A stretch of 17,671 nucleotides of DNA, taken from assembly GCA_003173995.1 (NCBI GenBank), contig PRDT01000089.1:1-17671 (forward strand), read 5' to 3'. Shown here piece by piece: positions 1 to 7,268 of the stretch; within the stretch, counting starts at the first letter, position 1; each line of letters opens with the position of its first letter. Source of the stretch: Candidatus Levyibacteriota bacterium (GTDB taxonomy: Bacteria > Patescibacteriota > Microgenomatia > Levybacterales > UBA12049). Made by a program: the position numbers and the translations under genes. The notes beneath the pieces were generated by a model that did not search any database, was not told the DNA's origin, and saw only the letters and a list, made by a program, of their open reading frames with translations.

Positions 1-2
1 TG

Positions 3-902
3 AAGGGACGAATTATCGGAAAAGAAGGGCGAAATATTCGTGCTTTTGAAGGAGCAACAGGGGTTGATATTGACTTGGATGAAGAAGGTGTTATTCGACT
101 CTCATCATTTGATTCAGTAAGACGGGAAATTGCGCGGCGAGCGCTCGAGGTTCTCCTGAAAGATACTCGTATTCAACCTTTTAGAATTGAAGAAGTTGTT
201 AATCAAACCAAGCAAGAAGTTGAAAAGATTATGTTCCAAGAAGGAGAGACGCTAGCACATGAAGTAGGTGTCTTTAATCTTCCTGTTGATCTTTTAAAAA
301 TGCTTGGAAGATTTAAATTCAGAACATCCTATGGACAAAATCTCGTTACCCACTCAATGGAAGTTACTAAAATTGCAACAGCTTTGGCTTCTGAAATTGG
401 AGCAGATGTAAATGTTGCAAAATTGGGTGCACTTTTCCATGACATTGGAAAAGTTGTTGAAGGAGAAGGAAGTCATGTTAAGTTAGGTGTTGAACTTTTA
501 AAGAGATATAATATTCCAGAACCAATTATTAACTGTGTTGCAGAGCATCATGAAGACAAGCCGTTTTCTAGTGTAGAGTCTGTCTTAGTTCACATTGCCG
601 ATCAAGTCTCTGGTGGTAGACCAGGTGCAAGATATGAGGATGTTGAAAATTATGCAAAGAGACTGAAGGAAATGGAAGATATGGCAAAAAGTTATGAAGG
701 AGTTGAAGATGCATACGCATTTGAAGCAGGACGTGAACTTCGTGTTATCATCAATCCAGGCCTTTTAGATGATGCTCAGACAACAATTATTGCTAAAAAG
801 TTACGTGACGATATTTCACAAAGACTTGCTATCCCAGGGGAAGTGAAAGTAACTGCTATTAGAGAATTTCGTGCTGTCGTTGGTGAGACTTTAGCTGCCT
901 AA
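3..902 (+). CDS. rny: Ribonuclease Y, 3' part (5' end outside the window)
   Basis: RNase Y is a membrane-anchored endoribonuclease that starts mRNA decay. The reading frame is open from base 3 with no start, so the gene is cut by the window edge. The first codons give a KH-domain core, GRIIGKEGRNIRA followed by a GVDID-type segment. The metal-binding HD domain follows: FRTSYGQN, HSMEV, then GALFHDIGK with the HD pair, and further on AEHHED. The C-terminal part (YDGVE-like SYEGVEDAYAFEAGRE, then a GEVKVTAIRE tail) matches the family to its end, so the 3' end is intact. The N-terminal transmembrane segment and coiled coil must lie upstream. An internal ATG at 75 is in frame but lies inside the KH domain and is not the start. 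The stop is one base from the convergent SemiSWEET stop. Confidence 0.95.
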   Translation, partial: KGRIIGKEGRNIRAFEGATGVDIDLDEEGVIRLSSFDSVRREIARRALEVLLKDTRIQPFRIEEVVNQTKQEVEKIMFQEGETLAHEVGVFNLPVDLLKMLGRFKFRTSYGQNLVTHSMEVTKIATALASEIGADVNVAKLGALFHDIGKVVEGEGSHVKLGVELLKRYNIPEPIINCVAEHHEDKPFSSVESVLVHIADQVSGGRPGARYEDVENYAKRLKEMEDMAKSYEGVEDAYAFEAGRELRVIINPGLLDDAQTTIIAKKLRDDISQRLAIPGEVKVTAIREFRAVVGETLAA

Positions 903-903
903 T

Positions 904-1182
904 TTATTTTTTCTTCCGATAAATAATAATTTGATAGACTATCGCTCCTGTTGTAATTATCCCAAGCCCTTGTCCTAGTATAACAACCCAGTCTTTTTCA
1001 AAAAATCCATGTATTGTCCACAAAACATAAACGAGAAAGGACAATATATAAAATGAAGTTGAAACACCTTCTGTTGATTTTCTTTGAAAATTTTTCCTAA
1101 TTTGATCTGGAAAACCAACAACTTTTACTAGAATAGAAAGAATAGTTGTAAGTAGTGCAATAATTACTGCAATTTGTAGCAT
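904..1182 (-). CDS. SemiSWEET / PQ-loop small sugar transporter
   Basis: A 92-residue membrane protein with three predicted hydrophobic helices (about residues 4-24, 43-62 and 66-87). This is the size and topology of bacterial SemiSWEETs, which dimerise to make a six-helix sugar uniporter. The loop after helix 1 reads GFPDQIRKNFQRKSTEGVS. That resembles the family pattern LPQ...TKS..GLS, with Pro-Asp-Gln where Pro-Gln is usual. The C-terminus is basic (YRKKK), as expected for a cytoplasmic tail. The start is the ATG at 1182. A TATAAT box at 1190-1195 (minus strand) leaves only 7 nt before it, and there is no Shine-Dalgarno, so the mRNA is probably leaderless. The substrate cannot be told from sequence. 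The family call is fairly firm from motif and topology. Confidence 0.8.
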   Translation of the reverse strand: MLQIAVIIALLTTILSILVKVVGFPDQIRKNFQRKSTEGVSTSFYILSFLVYVLWTIHGFFEKDWVVILGQGLGIITTGAIVYQIIIYRKKK

Positions 1183-1189
1183 TTATAAG

Positions 1190-1195
1190 ATTATA
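1190..1195 (-). promoter_or_regulatory. -10 box of the SemiSWEET gene
   Basis: A perfect TATAAT on the minus strand ends 7 nt before the ATG at 1182. The transcript would start at or next to the start codon. No convincing -35 box was found. Confidence 0.5.
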
Positions 1196-1230
1196 ATACT
1201 CTTTCAAACAAATTGATATAGTTTGTTCGA

Positions 1231-1259
1231 TTGACAAGGTAATTGCTCAGTTGTATTGT
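1231..1259 (+). promoter_or_regulatory. HU gene promoter
   Basis: Consensus -35 TTGACA (1231-1236), a 17-bp spacer and -10 TATTGT (1254-1259). The start of transcription is expected near 1266, giving a leader of about 35 nt that holds the Shine-Dalgarno. A 17-bp palindrome (1251-1267) covers the -10 and the expected start point. Confidence 0.65.
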
Positions 1260-1267
1260 TAATACAA
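1251..1267. repeat. 7-3-7 palindrome over the HU -10 region
   Basis: TTGTATT, three bases (GTT), then AATACAA: a perfect inverted repeat of 7-bp arms. It overlaps the -10 box and the expected transcription start of the HU gene, which is where a repressor or autoregulatory operator would sit. It could also fold as a small hairpin if transcribed, but most of it lies before the expected start. Confidence 0.5.
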
Positions 1268-1283
1268 TCTAAATGCTGTCCAG

Positions 1284-1294
1284 TAAGGAGGTGA
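1284..1294 (+). promoter_or_regulatory. Strong Shine-Dalgarno of the HU gene
   Basis: TAAGGAGGTGA is nearly fully complementary to the usual 16S 3' end and lies about 5 nt before the ATG at 1300. It decides the start over an upstream in-frame ATG at 1273. Strong SDs are rare in this window. Confidence 0.85.
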
Positions 1295-1299
1295 CAATA

Positions 1300-1572
1300 A
1301 TGACCAAACGAGATCTCATCGAGTTAGTTGCTAAAAAAGCAAATCTCACAAATAAAGCTTCTCGAGATTCAGTACAAGCATTACTTAATGCTATTCGTGA
1401 TTCTTTGAAAAGAGGAGAAAAGGTAGTTATTACCGGATTTGGAACCTTTTCTGTTAGAAAGAGAGCAAGTCGACCAGGTCGAAATCCAAAGACAGGTGCA
1501 AAGATCACTATCGCTGCACGAAAGGCTCCAGGATTTACACCAGGAAAAACTCTCAAGAAAGTTGTTCGATAA
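1300..1572 (+). CDS. hup: HU-family DNA-binding protein
   Basis: A 90-residue histone-like protein, exactly the usual HU length. HU dimers bind and bend DNA and compact the nucleoid. The N-terminal helical half (TKRDLIELVAKKANLT, then helix 2 ending DSLKRGEKV) is followed by the GFGTFSVRKR strand pair. The beta-arm RPGRNPKTGAKI carries the conserved RNP tip whose proline intercalates DNA, and the C-terminal segment is RKAPGFTPGKTLKK. The ATG at 1300 is chosen because it follows a strong SD and gives the canonical N-terminus; an in-frame ATG at 1273 would add nine unrelated residues. It is monocistronic, with its own promoter and an intrinsic terminator at 1592-1632. A palindrome on the promoter may be an operator. 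Confidence 0.95.
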   Translation: MTKRDLIELVAKKANLTNKASRDSVQALLNAIRDSLKRGEKVVITGFGTFSVRKRASRPGRNPKTGAKITIAARKAPGFTPGKTLKKVVR

Positions 1573-1591
1573 TTACTAGTTTTACACAACT

Positions 1592-1632
1592 AAAAGAGGA
1601 CCCTGCATTATTTGCGAGGGTCTTCTTTTTTT
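1592..1632 (+). terminator. Rho-independent terminator after HU
   Basis: The stem GAGGACCCT (1596-1604) pairs with AGGGTCTTC (1617-1625) with one G-U pair around a 12-nt loop. An A-run precedes it and seven Ts (1626-1632) follow. The flanking A and T runs can lengthen the stem. It separates HU from the ABC transporter operon and is the only clear stem-plus-T-tract terminator of a protein gene in the window. Confidence 0.9.
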
Positions 1633-1652
1633 GATAAGATAATTTTATTCTT

Positions 1653-2633
1653 ATGGCTGTCATAACGGTTAATCATCTCTCCAAGACATATAAAACGTAT
1701 CGTAAACAACCTGGGTTTATGGGTTCACTCAAATCGCTTGTTGCACGCGAGTATGAGAGAGTGCATGCGGTTGATGATATCTCATTTCAAGTTGAAGAAG
1801 GAGAACTAGTAGGTTTTATTGGACCTAACGGGGCAGGTAAAACAACAAGCTTAAAGTGTCTTTCAGGCCTTTTATATCCCAGTAGTGGAGAAGTGAAGGT
1901 GCTGGGATATACACCATTTGATAGAAAGTCCCCTTTTCTTAAACAAATTTCTCTTGTTATGGGGCAGAAAAATCAACTCTGGTGGGATTTGCCCGGAATG
2001 GAGACTCTCCTATTAAATAAAGAAATATATGAGGTTTCTGAAAGTCGTTTTAAAGAAGTTGTTCATGACTTGTCAAAAATACTTGAAGCAGAAGATTTTC
2101 TCCATATCCCAGTACGAAAATTATCATTAGGTCAGCGTATGAAAATGGAACTCATGGCAGCACTTATTCATAGTCCCAAAGTCTTATTTCTTGATGAGCC
2201 AACGATTGGATTGGATGTTGTCATGCAAAAAAACTTGAGAGAATTTATTAAAGAATATAATAGAAAATACAGTGCAACTATTTTACTCACATCCCATTAT
2301 ATGGGAGATGTTGAAGAATTATGCAAGCGAATTATTATGATTAATCATGGGAAAATTCTTTTTGATGGTTTGCTTTCTGATTTGGTAAAGAAACATGCTC
2401 CATATAAAATTATTAGTGTGGTCTTGAAAAATGCCCCTAACCCCAAAAAGTTAGAAGAATTAGGAGAAATTAAAAGCTATCATTATCCAGAACTTGTTTT
2501 TCGTGTTCAGGCAGAGACATCTGGCCATTCTGCTGCAAAAATCCTGCAGACGCTTGAAGTTGAGGATGTAAATATAGAGGATCCTCAAATTGAAGATATC
2601 ATTAGAGATATCTTCTCTACTCAACAAGCATAA
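1653..2633 (+). CDS. ABC-2 type exporter ATP-binding protein (COG4586-like)
   Basis: A 326-residue ATPase that would power the permeases encoded just downstream. Visible motifs: Walker A GPNGAGKT (57-64), Q-loop around Q105 in VMGQKNQLWWDLPG, signature LSLGQ (157-161, a variant of LSGGQ), Walker B VLFLDE (177-182), D-loop GLD, and H-loop His215 in LLTSH. The Q-loop context (QLWWDLP) and the C-terminal extension of about 90 residues after the nucleotide-binding core are typical of the uncharacterised COG4586 ATPases that pair with COG4587 and DUF990/COG3694 permeases. The substrate is unknown. The ATG at 1653 is the first sensible start, with no SD; a GATAAT at 1638-1643 could be a -10. The next gene starts 4 nt after the stop, so it is the first gene of the operon. 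Confidence 0.92.
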   Translation: MAVITVNHLSKTYKTYRKQPGFMGSLKSLVAREYERVHAVDDISFQVEEGELVGFIGPNGAGKTTSLKCLSGLLYPSSGEVKVLGYTPFDRKSPFLKQISLVMGQKNQLWWDLPGMETLLLNKEIYEVSESRFKEVVHDLSKILEAEDFLHIPVRKLSLGQRMKMELMAALIHSPKVLFLDEPTIGLDVVMQKNLREFIKEYNRKYSATILLTSHYMGDVEELCKRIIMINHGKILFDGLLSDLVKKHAPYKIISVVLKNAPNPKKLEELGEIKSYHYPELVFRVQAETSGHSAAKILQTLEVEDVNIEDPQIEDIIRDIFSTQQA

Positions 2634-2637
2634 ATCT

Positions 2638-3438
2638 ATGCGGTATGTTAGAATATTTTTTCTTACCTTCCAACAAGTCTTTGAGCAAAGAGGAAGATCT
2701 TTTGTCTGGTTTCTCATTTCCTTATGGGGACCTCTCATAACACTTCTTTTTTGGAGAGGAGCTACTAACGGTGGTAAGACTCTTATTGGTGGGTGGAGCT
2801 TACAAGAGTTAAGTTCATATTACTTCTTCATGATAATTGCAAGCTCACTTCTTATTTCAAATATAGAGGATGATGTATCACGATTTGATATACAGCTCGG
2901 CAACTTAACAAAATATCTTACCAGGCCAATTAATTATTTACATATTAAATTTATTGAAGATATTCCCTATAGAATATTAAAAGGGATATTTGGTGTTATT
3001 GTTTGTTTAGTCTTTTTCATTTTATTGAAAGGAAAATTTTTTATTTTTGCTCAAGACATTGCAACAATATTTCTCGCAATTATTATATGTGTCGGAGGGT
3101 TCTTATTGTCATATATGTTTAAAATGATTCTAGGTGTAATAGCATTCTGGTTAATAGAAGTTCGTGGCATTTATGAAGCAGTTGATGTTACTATGTTTGT
3201 CTTTGCAGGATCTGTTATGCCATTATCATTATTGCCGCATATTATTGCAACAATAGGATATGTACTTCCATTTTCCTATATGATTTACTTTCCTATAATT
3301 GCTGTTGAAGGCAAATTGAGTGTAATGGCATTATGTGGAGTAATAAGTGTTCAAGCTGTATGGCTTTTAATCTTCTTTTTATTATATCAATTTCTTTGGA
3401 TACGAGGAATAAAGAAATTTTCAGGAGTGGGACAATAA
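2638..3438 (+). CDS. ABC-2 permease, copy A1 (COG4587-like)
   Basis: A 266-residue protein with about six hydrophobic segments. After the second helix it has DVSRFDIQLGNLTKYLTRPIN, where TRPIN matches the (T/I)RP(I/L)N motif of the third permease (LIRPLN at a similar place). This places it in the COG4587 branch of ABC-2 permeases. It would form half of the channel with the next gene product, driven by the ATPase at 1653-2633. The start is the ATG at 2638, 4 nt after the ATPase stop. A longer reading from 2590 lies inside the ATPase gene and adds a non-family N-terminus, so it was rejected. Cargo is unknown; annotations such as antibiotic or lipid export for this family are guesses. Confidence 0.85.
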   Translation: MRYVRIFFLTFQQVFEQRGRSFVWFLISLWGPLITLLFWRGATNGGKTLIGGWSLQELSSYYFFMIIASSLLISNIEDDVSRFDIQLGNLTKYLTRPINYLHIKFIEDIPYRILKGIFGVIVCLVFFILLKGKFFIFAQDIATIFLAIIICVGGFLLSYMFKMILGVIAFWLIEVRGIYEAVDVTMFVFAGSVMPLSLLPHIIATIGYVLPFSYMIYFPIIAVEGKLSVMALCGVISVQAVWLLIFFLLYQFLWIRGIKKFSGVGQ

Positions 3439-3439
3439 T

Positions 3440-4228
3440 ATGAAAAAATATTTTATTATATACAGGCATTTAGTATATCTAAGTTTTAGCTCTCTTCTTG
3501 CATACAGAATAAATTTCTTTAATGGGATTTTTGCAAGCATTTTGTGGAGTAGCTTTGGACTTCTTTCAACATTTTTACTTACTTCACGTTCACCTCAAGT
3601 TTTTGGTTGGACCAGAAATGAGTTGTTGGTTTTGGCATCAGTATATAACATTTTTTTCGGCTTATTTTATTTATTCTTTTCCAGAAACTTTGCTGAACTC
3701 ACTCGTATTATCCATTTTGGACAATTAGATGGCTACTTACTAAGGCCTATTGATTCGCAATTTTCTCTTACATGTTGGTATCAAGGACTTTATCAAATTG
3801 CAAGAATTATTATTGGAACAATATTTCTTGTATATATTCTTTCATTGATGCATATACATATTACTGTTTTACATGTATTATCTTTTGTTCTCTTTCTTAT
3901 ATTCGGAATAATAATTTTGTATTCTGTTTGGTTTATGGTATTAACAACAACAATCTGGTTTACTAATTTATCCAACCTTGTTGACTTCATGTATTCAGTT
4001 AACTTGGTCACTAAGTATCCTCAAGAAATGTATAAAGGATTTTCACAATATCTTTTTATTGCAATTTTCCCTCTAACGTTAGCAATTGTTATTCCTGTAA
4101 AACAACTTATTGAGAAAATTATTTTAGGAGATATTGCAAGTCTTATGATAACTGCAATCTTGCTTTTTATTGTTTCTCGAAAATTTTGGCAATACGCATT
4201 GCGATTTTATACAAGTGCAAGTGGGTAA
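3440..4228 (+). CDS. ABC-2 permease, copy B1 (DUF990/COG3694-like)
   Basis: A 262-residue, six-segment membrane protein that begins one base after the previous stop. After helix 2 it has FGQLDGYLLRPIDSQF. Late in the protein it has a VTKYPQEMYKG motif and it ends FWQYALRFYTSASG. The YP..(I/M)Y element and the terminal YTSAS are shared with the fourth permease (KFPIDIYKQ and HYTSASS), marking both as the DUF990 (ABC2_membrane_6) branch. It probably dimerises with the product of 2638-3438. An AGGAG at 3422-3426 is far from the ATG (about 13 nt) and inside the upstream gene, so translational coupling is likely. Confidence 0.85.
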   Translation: MKKYFIIYRHLVYLSFSSLLAYRINFFNGIFASILWSSFGLLSTFLLTSRSPQVFGWTRNELLVLASVYNIFFGLFYLFFSRNFAELTRIIHFGQLDGYLLRPIDSQFSLTCWYQGLYQIARIIIGTIFLVYILSLMHIHITVLHVLSFVLFLIFGIIILYSVWFMVLTTTIWFTNLSNLVDFMYSVNLVTKYPQEMYKGFSQYLFIAIFPLTLAIVIPVKQLIEKIILGDIASLMITAILLFIVSRKFWQYALRFYTSASG

Positions 4229-4230
4229 AT

Positions 4231-5034
4231 ATGTCTAATTTGAAGTCATATTATTTAGTGGGGAGGAATACCTGGGATGAGACGGTATCTTACCGTCTTA
4301 ATTTTATGGTTTGGCGTTTGAGAGTTGTTCTCCAACTGCTTACTACATATTTTTTATGGTTCACTATTTTACCCTCTGGAAAGTACTTTGCAGGATATAA
4401 CCAATCAATGATGTTAACCTATATTCTGGGTACGGCTATTTTGAGCGCATTCATTCTCTCAACGAGGACATCATCAGTTGCAGAAGATATTACTCAAGGG
4501 ACACTATCTAATTATTTAATTCGTCCTCTTAATTACTTTTGGTATTACTTTTCTAGGGATTTAGGAGATAAAGCAATGAATATTGTGTTTTCAATAGGAG
4601 AAATTAGCGTTATTGTCTTATTTTTTCATCCTCCTTTTTATATTCAAACAAATATTATTTATCTGGTAGTTTTTTTTATATCTCTTATTTTTGCAATAGT
4701 GCTAAATTTCTTTTTTAATATGATTTTGAGCTTTATTGGATTTTGGAGTAATGAAGTGTGGGCTCCTCGGTTTATTTTTTATATACTCTTAACATTTTTT
4801 GCAGGTGGACTATTTCCATTAGATATTTTACCAAGACCTCTTTTCATTTTCTTCCAGCTATTGCCATTCCCTTATCTTCTCTATACACCAATGAAGTTAT
4901 ACTTAGGTACTCTTAATATAAATCAGTCTTTTCTTAGTCTTCTCATAGGAGGATTGTGGACGATAGGGACATGGATTATTGCAAAGCACATTTGGAGGAA
5001 AGGACTCAAATTATATGGTGCAGAGGGAAAATAG
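4231..5034 (+). CDS. ABC-2 permease, copy A2 (COG4587-like)
   Basis: A 267-residue membrane protein resembling the first permease in layout: DETVSYRLNFMVWRLR at the N-terminus, EDITQGTLSNYLIRPLN after helix 2, then four further hydrophobic segments including FFAGGLFPLDILP, which parallels VFAGSVMPLSLLP of copy A1. It starts at the ATG at 4231, 2 nt after the previous stop; a frame-open ATG at 4186 lies inside the preceding gene and was rejected. The pattern A1-B1-A2-B2 behind a single ATPase suggests an old tandem duplication of the permease pair. Divergence between copies is high, so the duplication is not recent. Confidence 0.85.
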   Translation: MSNLKSYYLVGRNTWDETVSYRLNFMVWRLRVVLQLLTTYFLWFTILPSGKYFAGYNQSMMLTYILGTAILSAFILSTRTSSVAEDITQGTLSNYLIRPLNYFWYYFSRDLGDKAMNIVFSIGEISVIVLFFHPPFYIQTNIIYLVVFFISLIFAIVLNFFFNMILSFIGFWSNEVWAPRFIFYILLTFFAGGLFPLDILPRPLFIFFQLLPFPYLLYTPMKLYLGTLNINQSFLSLLIGGLWTIGTWIIAKHIWRKGLKLYGAEGK

Positions 5035-5818
5035 TTTTAGGAAATATATAATTATATGGTGGCGTTTTACCCTTGAGGCAACTCAAATAGCTTTTGCTTC
5101 ACGATTTGGTGCAATTATTTTTATTATAGGAAAATTATTGAGATTTGTATTTCTTTTCTTTTTTGTACTATTACTTTTCTCAAAAACATCTTCTATAGCA
5201 GGGTACTCTCTCAAACAAATGATATTTATTTTTCTTACATTTAATATTATAGATACAATCCCTCAATTTTTGTGGAGAGATGTTTATCGTTTCCGTGGAC
5301 AAATTGTTAATGGATACTTTGATCATACATTACTAAAGCCTATGTCTCCTTTATTTAAGTCACTTTTTGGAGGTAGTGATATTTTCGACTTATTTATTCT
5401 TATTTTACTTTGTATTGCACTTTATTTTGGTTTTCAATATGCAGGTACTATTTATATACAAAATATTATTCTTTATATTTTACTTATCATTAATGCTTGT
5501 CTTATATCTCTTGCTTTCCATATTTTTGTATTGTGTTTGGGCATCCTCACAACAGAAGTAGACAATGCCATTATGTTGTATAGAGATTTGACACAAATGG
5601 GAAAATTTCCGATAGATATTTATAAACAACCATTACGAGGTATCCTTACCTTTGTTATTCCGGTCGGCATTATGATGACATTTCCTGCAAAAGCACTTAT
5701 GGGATTGGTAAGTATCCAAGGAGTCATAATATCATTTCTTATAGGTGGAGTGCTTGTGTTGATAAGTTTGCGCATATGGAGGTATTCTCTTAAGCATTAT
5801 ACCAGTGCAAGTAGTTAG
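5015..5818 (+). CDS. ABC-2 permease, copy B2 (DUF990/COG3694-like)
   Basis: A 267-residue membrane protein and likely partner of copy A2. Family marks shared with copy B1: GYFDHTLLKPMSPLF after helix 2 (LLRPID in B1), GKFPIDIYKQPLRG (YPQEMYKGF in B1) and the C-terminus WRYSLKHYTSASS. The chosen ATG at 5015 overlaps the upstream gene by 20 nt. GGAGG at 4994-4998 could serve as an SD but is about 16 nt away. A GTG directly after the ATG and an ATG at 4979 are alternatives; the latter adds residues unlike the family. It is the last gene of the operon. The downstream AI-2E gene has its own extended -10. Confidence 0.83.
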   Translation: MVQRENSFRKYIIIWWRFTLEATQIAFASRFGAIIFIIGKLLRFVFLFFFVLLLFSKTSSIAGYSLKQMIFIFLTFNIIDTIPQFLWRDVYRFRGQIVNGYFDHTLLKPMSPLFKSLFGGSDIFDLFILILLCIALYFGFQYAGTIYIQNIILYILLIINACLISLAFHIFVLCLGILTTEVDNAIMLYRDLTQMGKFPIDIYKQPLRGILTFVIPVGIMMTFPAKALMGLVSIQGVIISFLIGGVLVLISLRIWRYSLKHYTSASS

Positions 5819-5822
5819 AAAA

Positions 5823-5831
5823 TGCTATAAT
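5823..5831 (+). promoter_or_regulatory. Extended -10 promoter of the AI-2E gene
   Basis: TGCTATAAT is a perfect extended -10 (TGnTATAAT) and ends 9 nt before the ATG at 5841, giving a leader of only 2-3 nt. No good -35 is present, as is common for extended -10 promoters. Confidence 0.6.
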
Positions 5832-5840
5832 GAAAAAAGC

Positions 5841-6872
5841 ATGACAATACGAATAAGGACACTTTTCTTTCTGAGTCTAGGAATAATAGGCGTTTGGCTT
5901 CTTTTTGCTGCACACGCAGTCTTGTATCCATTTGTTTGGGGAGCAATATTTTCATATATTTTTAATCCACTCGTTAATATTTTTTCTATAAAATTGCGTT
6001 TTCCAAGATGGTTAGCAGTTTTTATTGTCTTCCTTTTCCTTTTACTTACTGTAGCTATACTAGGTACTCTTATTACGCGTCAATTGTTCCAAGAATCATC
6101 GGAGATTAAAGATTATTTACTACATTTTTTTGATAATACAAAATCACAGATAAATACACTCCCAGATTGGCTAAGGCCTACAATTTACGAAATGATAAGC
6201 TCTTTACAAAAGTATCGTTTACCAAATTCACTTTCACTGTTACCATTTTTCCCAAGAGCAATTTCACGAATTGTCAGCTTTTTGATTTTTCTTGTATCAG
6301 GCTACTATTTCTTGAAAGATGGTAATGCAACATTTGAAAAGACTATAGCTCTTATTCCTTCTCGATATAAAATTGATGTAGAGATTCTCTTGAGGAGAAT
6401 TAATACAGTCTTAGGAGGATATTTACGAGGTCAGATATTTTTGGTTGTTTTAATGTCAATAGTGACCTTTCTTGCTTTATCTATCCTAGGAGTGAAATTT
6501 GCAGTATTTCTTGCTGTATTTTCGGGATTTGCTGAAATAGTGCCTCTCATAGGGCCAATTGTCGCAGCTACATTGAGTGTTTTGGTGGTTCTGTTTACCG
6601 GTAATCTTCATTTTGGATTAACCCCTATGAATGGAGCAATTATTGTTATTATTTTATATTTCATCTTAAGACACGCAGAGGATTATTTTGTTATTCCACA
6701 TGTAATGGGAAGGATTACAAAATTACCACCTTTTATCATTTTTCTATCTGTAGTTATAGGAGGACATTTGGGAGGTATATTAGGGCTTATTATTGCGGTA
6801 CCTGTTGCTGCAATAATCAAACTGCTTTTGGAATTTTCTCTGGACCAGCTTAACGAAATTAAAAAATCCTAG
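5841..6872 (+). CDS. AI-2E family transporter (PF01594)
   Basis: A 343-residue polytopic membrane protein. It has N-terminal helices (about 7-35), a hydrophobic segment near 45-72 and a soluble stretch with QLFQESSEIKDYL. After about residue 140 comes the typical C-terminal block, VSGYYFLKDG, then IALIPSRYKIDVEILLRRINTVLGGYLRGQ, then FAEIVPLIGPIVAA, HAEDYFVIPHVMGRITKLPP and GGILGLIIAVPVAA. These are classic AI-2E (PerM/YdiK-like) motifs. Members have been linked to autoinducer-2 export, Na+/H+ exchange or other solutes, so substrate assignment is unsafe. The ATG at 5841 is chosen over an upstream frame-open ATG (5805) that lies in the permease gene. Its stop codon falls inside the P1 helix of the antisense RNase P RNA gene. 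Confidence 0.93.
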   Translation: MTIRIRTLFFLSLGIIGVWLLFAAHAVLYPFVWGAIFSYIFNPLVNIFSIKLRFPRWLAVFIVFLFLLLTVAILGTLITRQLFQESSEIKDYLLHFFDNTKSQINTLPDWLRPTIYEMISSLQKYRLPNSLSLLPFFPRAISRIVSFLIFLVSGYYFLKDGNATFEKTIALIPSRYKIDVEILLRRINTVLGGYLRGQIFLVVLMSIVTFLALSILGVKFAVFLAVFSGFAEIVPLIGPIVAATLSVLVVLFTGNLHFGLTPMNGAIIVIILYFILRHAEDYFVIPHVMGRITKLPPFIIFLSVVIGGHLGGILGLIIAVPVAAIIKLLLEFSLDQLNEIKKS

Positions 6873-7214
6873 GAAGTGAGTAAGCCAGATTCTGTTTTTA
6901 TCACAATCTCTCTCAGAATGTCGTTTCATTCTGCCCAGCTTTAGTCTGGGTGCCCTCAACTTTGATGCACGGTAAGACACGAATACATCTTTCGGAGGTT
7001 GCAGTGGGTGGGATTGCCCGTTTCATACCTACTCGTCTCTGTTGCTCTCAAATTGTGTTACTTCACAATCTGCTTTTCTTCTTATATGTAGGTAAAAAAA
7101 GAAAAGACCAGCTATTTCTAGTCAGAGCTTACGCCCCATCCCCAGTCTTACACCTGTCTGGACTTTCCTCTATGTATCCAATGATACACAGGAGTGATTC
7201 TTCTTCCTAGGATC
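6861..7214 (-). ncRNA. rnpB: RNase P RNA (bacterial class A-like)
   Basis: The catalytic RNA of RNase P, which matures tRNA 5' ends. Conserved blocks on the minus strand: GAGGAAAGTCCAGAC at 7156-7170 (CR-I), a GGGCAATCCCACCCACTGC block near 6998-7020, and ACAGAATCTGGCTTACTC at 6878-6895 (CR-V). The ends pair perfectly: bases 7203-7213 (ATCCTAGGAAG) with 6866-6876 (CTTCCTAGGAT) make an 11-bp P1. A run of six Ts follows (6861-6866), so P1 doubles as a terminator. A stable 7-bp hairpin, CAGAATG/CATTCTG, lies near 6914-6933. Length is about 350 nt, normal for the class. I did not find an obvious GGU loop for pairing with tRNA CCA. The 3' end overlaps the AI-2E gene by several bases in antisense. 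Boundaries are inferred from P1 and the promoter. Confidence 0.95.
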
Positions 7215-7220
7215 ACGGTA

Positions 7221-7250
7221 ATTATAGCAAATTTGGGTTGAGATTGCTAA
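7221..7250 (-). promoter_or_regulatory. rnpB promoter
   Basis: On the minus strand, TTAGCA (7245-7250), an 18-bp spacer and TATAAT (7221-7226). Transcription is expected to start near 7214, exactly at the base of P1. It lies in the 54-bp gap between the helicase stop and rnpB. Confidence 0.65.
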
Positions 7251-7268
7251 TTTGGTACATTAACGAAG

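Noticed and set aside
1269..1589. 106-codon reading frame opposite HU
   Set aside because: Antisense shadow of the HU gene; no start signal, and the product resembles nothing.
2590..2637. Upstream extension of the first permease
   Set aside because: The extra 16 residues lie inside the ATPase gene and the family-like N-terminus begins at the ATG at 2638.
6950..7210. 86-codon reading frame on the plus strand
   Set aside because: It lies antisense to the RNase P RNA, whose conserved blocks explain the sequence; the frame has no SD or family resemblance.
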